This document shows, in pieces, positions 1 to 11,408 of a stretch of 64,000 nucleotides of DNA. The DNA lies in NCBI GenBank assembly GCA_001600875.1, contig BCLD01000008.1, positions 553,216 to 617,215 on the forward strand. Direction: 5' to 3'. The position numbers and the translations under genes are program-made. Within the stretch, counting starts at the first letter, position 1. Each line of letters opens with the position of its first letter. The stretch is from Solicoccozyma terricola. Taxonomy: Eukaryota; Basidiomycota; Tremellomycetes; Filobasidiales; Piskurozymaceae. The notes below the pieces were generated by a model. That model searched no databases and was not told where the DNA came from. It was given only the letters and a program-made list of their open reading frames with translations.

Positions 1-2356
1 ATTGAGCAACAGATGAATTTGCGATCGACTTGCGCGATTACTTGAGCGCAGCGCAGGTTCTCCTTGGTGATGTTGACGCGGTCGCTTCCAGCTGCAGGTT
101 CGTGGGCATTGATTTCACCAACTTCTCGCAAATCTAGACATAACTGGTTTGCGATAGGAATCGAACGATAAGGCTGCTGCGTTTTCGACTGATAGGTGCA
201 ATAATCAGCTTTGTCCTTTGTTACCGGGCTCCACCATGCTGAACTTACAGTTAACAACTCCGAGAGCCATTGTGGCCTGCCTGTATGTGTAACCACATTA
301 CCCGGTATATCGTCTCTCGAGGAGTTGTCGGGAAACATATTGTTTCTCTTCCTTCCCCGAGGTAATGGTGCTCGTGAAATCGGCGATGGACTTGGCGAAC
401 GGGCAGGCTGCCTTTGTAACGACATCCTTGGAGCCTGCGACGAGTTCGACCTGAGGGGAGCCGGTGATGGGGTTCTCGAACAATTGTCCGCGGTGATGGT
501 AGGAAGTAAACCAGTTTTCGCGAGAACTTCGTCTACAACGGCGAGGACGAATTGAGATATCCCAGAGTAGTCCTGGATGCACCTAAAATTTAGCAATTAA
601 ATCGATACGGACGCTGCTATTGACCCAAAAAAAAGCACTTACTCGCGTCACGACAGCTCGCTTCCTTGGCTCAAACGCTGCATCGACATCACTGGGAGCT
701 AGCCGAATGTTGAGCAAGTAGACAGGCTTGAAGGCGTCAACTTTAGGTGATCGGAATGTCTTGATCGCTGCTGTATTCCGTCGATAAACAGGTAGCTACT
801 CCTAAAGGTCTCCGATCAAACTCACTCTTCCCAAGTTCGTCTTCATCCTATTCGAATACCATATATCAGCTGCTGCTCCTGCGATTCACCCAGAGCACTT
901 GTCACTCACCTGGCCAAACTTGCTCCTGGCAAATTTGTCTGATACCAAGTTGTGAAGATCACAGCGATCGAGATGCAAGTTGTTCATGTCTGTCAGAGCT
1001 TGATTGTCAGCACATGTTACCTGTCTAGGCGAGGTTTCGAGAGGATCCCACAGATATGCTGGTGTGCCTGTATTTGAAAGTGGCATGAACATCGGCTGAG
1101 TATCAGGCTAGTGCAGGAAGCCCTTACCTTTGTGTACGCTGGAATCAGACTAATGAAGCCATCGATGCGCATGCCTCTGCAAGAAACGTGGATCTCTCTG
1201 GCTTTCTGTCGACAGTTTTTTCCAGGTTGGAATCATGGCTATTATGACAGCCAATTCGGATTTGTTCTCACCGCAATCGTGGACATTCCGTAGAGAGTTC
1301 CGAAGCGCTTGACAAGTGAGTCTCCCTGTGTCATTGTAGTTAAAGATTCAGTGTCATTGGGACAGAAAGGTGGGCCCAACGGCGAAAGCAGGAAACCTTT
1401 GGTGCCGTCAATAACCTCTTGGTCTCCCTCCCATCGACAGATGTTTCATCCTCGACCGTCAGCGTGAACCCAATCTCCGGATTGATAGCTGCTACCAACT
1501 CGAGGGCCCTTTTACATGCGGTCAAAGCGGATTTTGGCGCACAGACATCATGCGCGGAGCTCAAGGACGAAAGGAATGGGTCTTTTTGGATAGAGTCGAT
1601 TCGTCGGACTGGAACCTGCGCAGTTTCCAAGGTATCAGCAGACCGTCAACCAGGTTCTTCATTAATAGATGCGAACATTATAGAAGGCATCCTTGACTGT
1701 CACTACCGTTCCAGCTGTCTCTCTGGAATACCTCCTGGATAATCCACATGTCAAGGTTTCGCCACCCTGGTGATTAGGTTGCCGCCGATCAGTCATTCAG
1801 CGTTCAGGTCACCCCAGAATGCGATCAGCTGACTTTGATGATCTTCGTCGACCCTCTGGACTCCGAAATATGTCTCGATGTCACTTCCAGCACACTCAGC
1901 GCGGCAATAGAGGCGAGCGCTGTTGACGCGGATGTTCTCGAAATAAGCAGCCGACAACAAGCCGAGCTGGGGGGAAACCTAACTCGCACCTTCACCACGG
2001 AAACCAAAGAGTTGACCATTTGTATGCTTTTCTGTTGCTTTGGATGTTGCTGAAATCGCTCATCCGTCCTCAGCGGTATTTACAACAACTTGACACTAAG
2101 CAAGATGAGACTCACAATACCTCTCGCCCACCTGCTTCATATCCTCCAACATGATTCCTTTCCCGTCATCGGCCACTCTGATACTCCATGTTTGCAAGTC
2201 CACCCAACAGTCTATCTGCTTCGCATCCGCATCTAGCGCATTATGCAGGAGCTCGGTGAGGATGTCGGCGAGAGAGGTGATGGCTGTGGTAGAGCGGAGT
2301 AGAGAGATGGTGGTTGGATCGCAGCGTCGTATGTGCGCTACTGGCGGCGTAGGCAT
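1..2356 (-). CDS. MLH3: DNA mismatch repair protein Mlh3 (MutL homolog), partial at window edge
   Basis: MutL-family ATPase that pairs with Mlh1 in mismatch repair and meiotic crossover resolution (family knowledge). Read from an ATG at 2356, the first exon shows the GHKL ATPase motifs ELLHNALDADA and VADDGKGI. Later short exons give FGFRGEALASIAALSVLE (about 1870-2015), GTVVTVKDAFYNV, PVRR and ALELVAAINPEIGFTL (about 1500), then DLHNLVSDKFARSKFGQ (about 905-980) and VYLLNIRLAPSDVDAAFEP (about 670-725). A Ser/Pro-rich linker (about 310-560) leads into NITKENLRCAQVIAQVDRKF, the start of the C-terminal dimerisation/endonuclease domain, where the window ends. The long linker and the LHNLVSDKF block favour Mlh3 over Mlh1 or Pms1. 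At least eight exons; some junctions, notably near 1160-1300, are not resolved. An alternative ATG lies at 2383. Confidence 0.85.
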
Positions 2357-2520
2357 GATGGATGCAGTATGGTCATGGCACACGGCGGCTGGTCATGACA
2401 AGTTGTGGTAGACGACGATGAATGCGCTCATGCTCAAGCAAGCAACCCAACTTAAGTCGAGTGTGTTCTTAACTAAAACAATGCTGACGTCATCACGACG
2501 CCGGTCATCCACCGACGATT

Positions 2521-3927
2521 TCACTGCGTCTTGGCCCTCTTTCGCAACGCCCTCTTCCTGATGTCCGCTTGCATGCCTGCGACCCGGTGTCATACGCTCA
2601 TCAGCTGCCATCGACTGTCTATCTTGTTCAATAGCCCTGTACTCACGACCATTGTACCACACTGCGATGTTCAACAATCCCATCTTGGAGACTGCATAAT
2701 CTAACAAAGCATGAGTCCAGAATGGCGTGCTCTCATTCGCTCTCCCTTGAGCGCCTCTTGCCACCCCGATCGATTCCAATGCTGCCTTGACCCACTCTTC
2801 CGCGGTGGGTACAAGTGCATTGCTCGTTCGGATCTTGGACATCTTGGAAACGACGAATCCCGGAATGACTAGACGGACGACAACGTTCTGAGGAGCAAGC
2901 TCATTGGCGAGGCAGTTGGTAAATGTCGCGAGGAAGGCCTTTGATGCCGAGTAGACGGCGAGGTAGGGTGATGGGATGGTTCCGCCGAGAGAGCCGACGT
3001 TTAGAATGAGGGCTTGGGTCCGAGAGGCTTTGGTCGATGCAATAAGGTGGGGCATGGCGATGCGGGTCAGTTGAAGAAGGGCAACATTGTTCTATAGGGA
3101 CGGGGATTGGTAAGATGACGTGTGGTTGTGGTTGTTTCCAGAGAAGTTGAATCACTCACAACCTGTATGATCTGGTTATTCTCATCCATCGAAGACTCGG
3201 CGAATGGCACCGGCATATCATGCGAGACTCCAGCGTTGTTGACTGTTAACGCGCAGGCGACATGTACACGGGGCCCTAAATCAGGAATTGCAAAACAAAG
3301 AGAACCAACTAAAAACGACGACTCACCCAGAACGGTCACAGACAGCTCGGAGAGCAAACCGTCAAGCTTTTGGAACGCCGCGTCTCTCTCAGGGCCAGCG
3401 TTCCCTAAATCAATAGGGAATGTCTTGACCTGCACATCTTTGCTCTTGGTCTCTATTCGGCCGACCGATGAACGCTTAGCGACGGTAGTTCAACTTCGGC
3501 AGGACACGCTTCTCACTCACGAATCTCCTGGGCTACCTTGTCCAAACCGGCTTGGGATCTCGAAACCAACAAGATGTTGAAGCCAGACTTGGCCAGCTGA
3601 TGCGCAAACTCTTCTCCGATTCCAGAGGTACTGCCCGTAACGACTAGAGTAGGTTGAAAGTGAGCTTGGAGATATATTTTACATGACGAGGTAAGACTTG
3701 CCTGCCCATTTGCCCTTTTTGGCACCAAAGTTCTTGAGCTGTGTGACATTTGGCATCAAGCACCTCAGCGTAAATTTTCGAGAGCTATTCGCCCGTAAGG
3801 AAATACCCACCTTCATACCCTTGAAAACAAATATCTCCGCAAGTAGTGTAATTCCAGAGAATACGACCAGAGTGAGGTAGACTGCGCCGACAGCTGCAAG
3901 CAGGAGCGCAGGGATGGGGATGTCCAT
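2521..3927 (-). CDS. IFA38: Very-long-chain 3-oxoacyl-CoA reductase (KAR, Ifa38 type)
   Basis: Reduces 3-ketoacyl-CoA in the ER fatty-acid elongation cycle that feeds sphingolipid synthesis. It is a short-chain dehydrogenase: an N-terminal hydrophobic helix (ALLLAAVGAVYLTLVVFSG), then FGAKKGKWA and VVTGSTSGIGEEFA (NADP-binding TGxxxGIG), NNAG near 3235, NVGSLGG, and the catalytic YSASKAF (YxxxK) near 2945. The C-terminus needs a last intron: after the exon ending in YNG a GTGAGT donor at about 2647 joins an acceptor at about 2576. This gives MQADIRKRALRKRAKTQ and a stop at 2521, the basic tail expected of KAR. Without that intron the frame runs on into unrelated sequence. Its start is 554 bp from the divergent transportin gene. 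Confidence 0.88.
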
Positions 3928-4481
3928 GGCTGGATGAGAGAGAACAACGGTCAGTCAAGGTTTCACGGGACCAGGGTGAAATGGGTTGCCCCGATTGACG
4001 CACTAATTGGATAACCAAAAACGTTGTAGACCTTGTGCTGGTCCACTGCGTGGCGGTATGGAAGGCTGTCGAGGACCATGTTGAGCGATGAGAGAGAGGT
4101 GACGGAGGTGCCATGCGATGGGGGCTGGACTGTCGATGGACCCCTCTCCCTCCCGGCCCATCGTGAGAAAAACTTCTCCGCGCCTTGTTTGGCTCCCCGC
4201 ATTTCTCGACCAAGCCCGTTTGTACTTTTCGGTTCAAACCTCCTATCACCTTCTCCGTCGTCTGCATCACTTCGACAACACCTGGTGTCATTACAGACGG
4301 CTCTCATTCGTGAACCTCATCGTCCGTCTGCTACATCTATCTTCAAAACGCCAGATCGGTGGAAAAACCGCAGCTGCAGCGTCACGTAATTCAAACAGCA
4401 CCTCGACCAGAAAACTGGCAACGGCTTGAACACATCCCTCACACCCGTTCCAGCAAAACCAGTGACACACTATCTGCCAGC
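3928..4481. promoter_or_regulatory. Divergent intergenic region between IFA38 and KAP104
   Basis: 554 bp between the two start codons. Open frames here on both strands have no recognisable domain and are taken as chance. It should carry both promoters; I see no strong repeat or motif beyond short pyrimidine-rich stretches upstream of the KAP104 ATG. Confidence 0.6.
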
Positions 4482-7400
4482 ATGTCTTGGCAACCTGACC
4501 CGAGTGGGCTGCAAGAACTCGTGGGCGTGCTTCGCAATTCCACAAGCCCGGACACTCAGGTGCAGGCAGCAACACAGCAGGTGAATTTTGTTCACAATGC
4601 GTTTCATTATAGGTCCAAAATTTCTGACCTCCTTTCCCTTTACAGCGTCTCACCCAATTTCAGTCCATCCCAGACTTTACCGCATACCTAGTCCATATTC
4701 TCATCCATCCGTCGGTTCAGCCGTCATCTACACCTGAATCTGAATCAACGCGTGCAGTCGCTGGTCTAGTTCTCAAAAACTCGATACAACATCCCAAGAG
4801 TCCCATCTCCGAAGCAGCTTGGGCGTATGTCAAATCCACTGTGCTGCTTGGAATGGGAGATGAGAGTCAGATGGTCAGACAGACGGTCGGAACGGTTGTC
4901 TGCTTCATCATCAACAGCATGGATGTTGGGGCGTGGCCAGAGGGCTTGATCAAGTTGATGACGGCGATCGATAGTGCGGACAAGAATGAGCAAGAGGTGC
5001 GTGTCATCTACTGAGGGGGCTTTTGGAAATGGAACTGATCCCCTTCCCCCCCCCATACAGGGAGCATTCAACTCAATCTCGAAGCTCGCCGAGGACTGTC
5101 CCGAGAAGCTGGATTGCGAAATCAACGGCCAAAGGCCGCTCACTCATCTTATGCAAAGATTCCTCGTTCACACTGAACACCCTGAACAGCGAATCAGAGT
5201 ATACGCTATCACCTGTCTCAAAAACTACCTGCTGGTCAAGTCGCAATCCCTCATGATATACATCGACGACTACCTCCAAGCACTGTTCAGGAGAGCTTCA
5301 GACCCAAGTTCAGACGTCCGATCCGTTGTTTGTCAATCATTGGTCCTCCTCCTATCCATTCGGCCGGACAAGATCATTCCGGAGATTAAAAATGTGGCAG
5401 AATACATGCTATATAGCGCTCGTGATGCTGACGAGCAGGTCGCTTTGGAGGCCTCCGAGTTTTGGTTGACGTTCGGAGAAACACCGGAGCTGGTGAATGA
5501 GCTTAGACCGTGGCTTCCACAAGTAGGACCATTGCTCTTAAGCGGTATGATATATTCACAATCGGACCTCGATTGGCTTGGTGCCACGGACGAAGCGGAC
5601 GAGAATGTACCCGATCGAGTGGAAGACATCAAGCCCAGAAACTTTGGAAAGTCTTCTCATGGCCACGAGCACCAATCGACAGACTCTCCCTCAAATGGTG
5701 CCGCTGCTAACGGTGCGACGGATGATGACGAGGACGACGAGTCAGACTACTACGATTCAGATGACGAGGATGACCCCTCCTCGGAATGGAATTTACGCAA
5801 GTGCTCAGCTGCAGCTTTGGATGTTATGGCCCTCAACTTTGGGGATGATCTGCTGCAGATCCTGCTTCCAACTCTGAGAGACAAGTTGTTCAGTGTCGAT
5901 TGGTTGGAGAAGGAAAGTGGGATCTTGGCATTGGGCGCGATCGCGGAAGGCGAGTACGCCACTTGTTAATGGCCTGAACGGCAGGAAGCTGACTAGCAAC
6001 AATTACCACAGGCTGCATTGACGGCATTCAGGAACACCTGCCGACGCTGGTACCTTATCTTGTCACTGCTTTACAGGATCCGAAGGTGAGCGAGTCCCTT
6101 TGCCATTACCATCTTTCTGGCTAAGCCTCTTTTCTTTGCCAGCCACTCGTCCGCTCAATCACATGTTGGACCATAGGTCGATACGCCAACTGGTGTGTCT
6201 TGCAAGAAGGAGAGGCGAAGGAGAAGTATTTCGTCCCTGTCCTCGAGGGCGTAAGTGATGCGATATCAATTATCCCGGCGCCAATTTCCTAACTCTTGAG
6301 ACTCTTACAGCTCCTCCGCATGGTCCTGGATCCCAACAAGAAGGTCCAGGAAGCCGGCTGCAGCGCCTTTGCCACCCTCGAGGAGGAAGCTGGCACTACC
6401 CTCGAGCCATATCTTCACCCTATACTTACTCATCTCGTCATGGCATTCAACAAGTATCAGCAGAAGAATCTCCTTATACTCTACGACGCGATCGGGACGC
6501 TCGCAGACTCCGTTGGGCCTGCTTTAAGCCGCCCCGAATACCTCCAGATATTAATGCCACCATTGATCGACAAGTGGATGAATCTAAGTGACGACGACTT
6601 GAACCTGGTACCGCTGCTAGAGGTGAGTGGGAATTTGATGCCATTGTACGTGTCTCCTGGTCTCATTCGTGCCTTTTCCTGTAGTGCCTGTCCTCTGTTA
6701 CCATCGCGGCTTCCACCTCCTTCGCCCCATACGCCCAACCCGTCTTCCAGAGATGTCTATCTATCATTCAGTCGTCCCTTCAACAGTGGCAGGCATATGA
6801 GCAAGATCCAGACACGGTCGAAGAACCAGACAAATCGTTCGTGGTCGTAGCACTAGATCTACTGTCCGGTCTATGTCAGGGTCTAGGCGGTTCCGTCACC
6901 GAGCTAGTCAACAACAACCAGCCTTCGATGATGGCCTTGATGACCGCGTGTCTATCTGTGAGTCCTTATTTACCAATGTGTTATTGTTACTCTTCTGAAT
7001 CGAAATCATATGTCCCTGTTTGCAGCATCCGGAGCCAAGCATCCGTCAATCTTCCCTTGCTCTCCTTGGCGATGTAGCTATCGCAGCTTTCGAAACACTC
7101 CTCAAGCCGACTCTTGTCACCGTCATGCCGCTTGTCATGCAGCAGATTGAGCTCGAACCTTCCGTGGAGTGTGTCAGCGTGTGCAATAACGCTACATGGG
7201 CTGTCGGAGAGATTGCGCTTGGTTTCGCCAACGATCGTGAGCATAGGGGGTCGGTTGTTGGACTCGCGAATGAAAACTCAATGTCTGGTACCCCCTTTTC
7301 AGCCGCCTCGCTCGAACAATTCGTTGTCCCTCTCATCCAGCGCCTCATCCCCATCCTCCTCAGCCAAAAGTCTCCACGAAGTCTAATGGAGAACGCTGCT

Positions 7401-7880
7401 GTAGCTATTGGTCGAATCGGATTGGTCTGTCCCGCGCCGATCGCTCCTCATCTTGAACTATTCGCCAAGCAGTGGTGTGTCGTCCTGTGGGAGATCAAAG
7501 ACAATGATGAGAAGGATTCCGCATTCAGAGGTTTCTGTATGCTTATCCAGGCGAACCCTGCTGGGGTAAAGAAGGTGAGTTTCATCTATAATATACGAGG
7601 AAGTGGGTTACTGATAAATGTGCTCGGGAACAGGACTTCATGTGGTTCTGCAACGCCGTGTGCAAGTGGACGAGCCCCTCGCCAGAACTCCAGGACATGT
7701 TCGGCAAGGTGAGTGCAGCCATGTCATTCGCATTTGTCGGGTATTCCCCTAACCCATGATCCAACTGCGCAGATTCTCACTGGCCTCAAGCAAATGCTCG
7801 GCGAGGAGGCGTGGCAGCAAGAGACCAAAAGCTACCCGCCAGTCCTGCTCAATCGCCTGAAAGAGCGATATCAGGTTTAA
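4482..7880 (+). CDS. KAP104: Transportin / karyopherin beta-2 (Kap104)
   Basis: Nuclear import receptor for PY-NLS cargo such as mRNA-binding proteins (family knowledge). The start [20 protein letters not shown] at 4482 fits the transportin N-terminus. Following exons give the HEAT-repeat solenoid: [32 protein letters not shown]-like [29 protein letters not shown] strongly acidic stretch ([19 protein letters not shown], about 5719-5775) sits where the transportin H8 loop is expected; that loop couples RanGTP binding to cargo release. Downstream are [30 protein letters not shown] and the C-terminus ending KERYQV at 7880. There are about ten exons with introns of 50-80 nt. Length is about 920 residues, typical for the family. 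Confidence 0.93.
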
Positions 7881-8158
7881 CGGATCAAAGTGTTTTTCTG
7901 CCGCGCGGATCAATCATCAATCCCGAACACGAAAACGACCAGTACGACTTTCTGAAACACCTTGGTACTACATCTCCATCTCTTGGCGCAGGGCCTTCAT
8001 TCGTCGTGTGTATCAATATCCCTCCTCGTACTGTTCGACAAGCCCGCCATACGCGGTGATGACTCGTCTTTCAATGGTCTTCCTCTGACGGGGCGGATCC
8101 GAGACGAACGCAAGTAATATAGAATATGAACATTAGCATAGCAACAGTAACGTAGTCA

Positions 8159-8182
8159 CGTAGCATAGCACGTAGCATAGCA
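8159..8182. repeat. Tandem CGTAGCATAGCA x2
   Basis: Two exact copies of a 12-mer in the KAP104 3' flank; a third partial copy (TTAGCATAGCAA) lies near 8133. Probably neutral short tandem duplication. Confidence 0.8.
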
Positions 8183-8429
8183 TTTCTTTTATCTTTGGTT
8201 GATGTCGTAGCTGCGCGGTGTAGATGAGCGGCTGGATGGAGAATCACCAAGTGAACCTACATTCGCCACCGCCACGTGCAACGAGGAGATTGGGAAGCTA
8301 GCTGGGAATGAGGACTTTGCCATCACCAACCGCTGGGCCAAGAAACAACCACATGAACTCCTTTCATCATCGGTCTTGACGCTATCGACGTCTACCCAAG
8401 GTCGTTGTGCACCACGTGCTGCGCTTTCC

Positions 8430-8443
8430 GGTGACCGGTGACC
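8430..8443. repeat. Tandem GGTGACC x2 upstream of the Zap1-like gene
   Basis: Two adjacent exact copies, 115 bp before the chosen ATG. Possible regulatory site; it does not match the yeast zinc-responsive element (ACCTTNAAGGT). Confidence 0.6.
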
Positions 8444-8557
8444 AACCGAGGCAGTCGAGCTTCAACTTTTGACTTGTGGTTTGTCAAATCGTCGAGAAGA
8501 GAATCACTGCCGACTGGCCTCTACTTCACCTTTGGGTCTCATACGTTCAAACCCAAC

Positions 8558-11185
8558 ATGCCTCTCATGACTGGCGTACCGGCGACCACACAAGACCAAA
8601 CATTTTGGAGGAACTGGAATCTTTACTGTTGCGATCAAGACCATGGTCAACCCTCAACCTCCAACTTGATCGCTCCTACGTCCACTCCCGCCGTCTCCAC
8701 AATATGCGCTGATCAAGCATGCGATATCCAAGCCTTCTGCTGCAGTGAAGCCGTTTGTCCTGCTGTGGATCTCCCACTACATGTCGAGGTTCCAGATGAA
8801 TGCTGCGTAGATCCGCATGGGGAGTGCTTCGATGAGGACTGCCTGGGTGGAAGGGAGGTGTTACAAGCGACTACTTGCGATGATCCGGCGTGCGGAGTCG
8901 AAGACTTTGCTTGCATGGACGAGGACTGCAGGTTCTTGCAAGAATATGTGAGTTCAATCGAGGCGCCGTTGTGTTGGGCTGCTTAGCTGATTGTCGGGCA
9001 TCTTCCACACTAGCTGTCATGCTGCGGCGTCCGTCCCACGACTCTCAGTACACCTGCCCAACACAATGTCCATCAATCCTCTCATAATAACCCATCCGAA
9101 CTCATGTCTCCAACGTCTTTCGATGCGCTTCTCAAAGCAGCACTACCGCTTGTGGACCATTCTACCCTTCCAACTCTACAATCCACCTCCGTTCATCATG
9201 GCGATCTCGGCCACACACGCGCATCGGCATCCTCGGCGTCGAGCATCTTGACCAACCCATCGCCACCTCAGCAGATTCTAACCAAGCAACACACCTGTCA
9301 CTGGCAAAACTGTCATGAGCTTTTCGACAGCGTGCAGTCTTTACTCGCTCATATTAGCGTCAAACATCTGGAAACTGAGCCGCCTGCGGAGCTGATGACT
9401 GGCTTGGAAGTTATTCAGAATCGAAGTGACTCGGGACAAATCTCACATATAAGTCACACCGGGCTATCGAACGGGTTATTGATGGATCATGGATCATGCA
9501 ACACAATGGACATGGTCCAAGGAGGAGGGCAGATGCATGATTTCAAGACACCAGATGGTTTAGTGGCGTGCTTGTGGGACGACTGTTTGCCTGTTGTCAA
9601 TGCTTTTGACGGATTCGATGGACCGGCCCAAGCTAAAGCACACCTCCAAGGGCAATTAGATTTCGGCCTCAGTGGACAACCACCCCATCATCGACCCCTC
9701 CCAATCACACATGGGAACTTGTTGTCGGGTGATGTATCGCAATCGACCACACCAGTTGACCCCCATGGCGCTTCACCATTAGACTCAGCCACCGCTGTTC
9801 TCAAGCATCTGCTACAGCAGCATCTCGGTATGGATGTCACGCAGGGGCTGCTTGACACGGCAGCTGCACATGCATCTGCCTCGGCGCCGGCATCTGGGCA
9901 ACTTGCTCACGAGATGACGATCCCCTTGCTGAAGCAAGATAACAGGAAAGGGAAACTTCATGATTATCGACATCCTGGTCATCACCATCACAGTTCGGCT
10001 CGTGGACCAAAACCAGGTCAACTCCAAGACTACCAAGTTTCAACTCGACCAGAACGTCCATCGAAGCAAGAAAAGCAGATCAATAACACTCATGCACATA
10101 TCTGTCACTGGCATGATTGTGAAGAGCGATTCGGATCTCTCGCTGAACTCACTGATCACCTTTCGGAATGTCATGTTGGCAAGGGCAAGACCGAGTACGA
10201 ATGCTTGTGGTCTGGGTGTGTGAGCTGTGAATGCGATGAGACCAGTGGCGAGGGTCAAGAAGGCGTGTGTGAACATGTGCGCGCGGAGCAGCCGAACGGT
10301 CCGCAGACTAGCGGCAGAAAGTTTGCAAGCCGACAGAAGATCATGAGGCATTTACAAGTGGGTCTGGATCAATCCTTCGCTTGACGTCTATTAACTTTCC
10401 TTCTCACTTGATCAATTGCCAGAGTCATACTGGTATGTGACAAGGTACGAAAGTGCAGAAAGTCAACGACACTGATGTTCTATTCCCTCCGCTAGGATAT
10501 CGACCTTTCATCTGCTCGGTGTGTAAGCAAGGGTTTTCCGAACAAGCAACACTCCAGTCTCATTTCCAGCGTCATGCTCGAGAAAGTGAGAATGACTGGC
10601 CTTCCAATACGCCTGCAGACTGACAAGCGCATTCTTTATCGTGCAGAGCCGTTCGAATGTGATCATCCCGGATGTGAAAAAGCTTTCTCGGTTGCAGCGT
10701 CGTTGTCGATTCACAAGGTGCATTGTTCAAAGCCTGGTCTGAAGCTCTGGTTTAAATTACTAACACTATGTGTGACGTCCTATGCAGCGCACGCATGGCG
10801 GTGGGAAGATTTACGAATGTCCCATATGTCAGAGAGGCTTCATTGAATCATCTAAGTGAGAAGGATATGACTCTTGTCGGATCAGTCCGGTGTTAACATT
10901 GGCCTTCCTTTGCAGTTTGACGAAGCACATCCGTACGCGTGAGGCAGCCCTTCCTGCTGTACGTTGCGAGTGTACGCTGATCGTAATACCTCCTCAGATA
11001 CCGGCGAGCGGCCCCACATATGTGCCTTTCCTGGTTGTACCAAGCGGTTCTCGCGGCCAGACCAACTCAAACGCCACGCTCGCACACACAACAGGGACAA
11101 AACCCATAAGCCCAACAAGGGTACGAAGCATGCTCCATCCACCATGTCGCCTGAAAGTACAAGCCCATTTTCTCCGACTGCCTAA
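8558..11185 (+). CDS. ZAP1: Zap1-like zinc-responsive C2H2 transcription factor
   Basis: Likely activator of zinc-uptake genes under zinc limitation. The N-terminal third (about 8690-8960) is Cys-rich and acidic, with repeated CADQAC, CCSEAVC, CVDPHGECFDEDC, CDDPAC and CMDEDC motifs. Two divergent fingers follow: CHWQNCHELFDSVQSLLAH (about 9296) and CHWHDCEERFGSLAELTDH (about 10107). These resemble the CxxxxC zinc-sensing fingers of yeast Zap1 activation domain 2. A C-terminal cluster is split over small exons: RPFICSVCKQGFSEQATLQ, PFECDHPGCEKAFSVAASL, YECPICQRGFIESSNLTKH and PHICAFPGCTKRFSRPDQL. The FIESSNLTKH finger closely resembles a Zap1 DNA-binding finger. About six exons; stop at 11185. 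Identity as the functional Zap1 orthologue is inference; a generic C2H2 factor is the alternative. Confidence 0.75.
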
Positions 11186-11408
11186 GCATGACAATGAAGA
11201 ACACTTAGATGGGACATAGACTGTGTTGACGAACGTTGTTGTAATAGGCGAATAATTCATCGAGGGGGCCAACTAAGCTAGTACATGGTATTGTATCAGG
11301 ATCAACCTCTAGTGTTGTTCTTGCCGCGTGGCCTCTCGGTGACAACCCTGTGTGCCGTGACATGAACATCAGCCATTCTGTCATCTCTTCCTACCAACCC
11401 TGAGAAAC

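Larger units (their letters stand above)
7881..8557 (+). promoter_or_regulatory. Upstream region of the Zap1-like gene
   Basis: 677 bp holding the KAP104 3' region and the promoter of the next gene. Visible elements: two exact tandem copies of CGTAGCATAGCA (8159-8182), two CACGTG boxes (about 8273 and 8413), and two tandem GGTGACC units (8430-8443). No coding gene seen. An in-frame upstream ATG at 8438 would extend the Zap1-like protein by 40 residues, but the ATG at 8558 has the better context. Confidence 0.5.

Noticed and set aside
3963..4431. Several overlapping open frames between IFA38 and KAP104
   Set aside because: Mutually overlapping on both strands, without domains; consistent with chance in GC-balanced promoter DNA.
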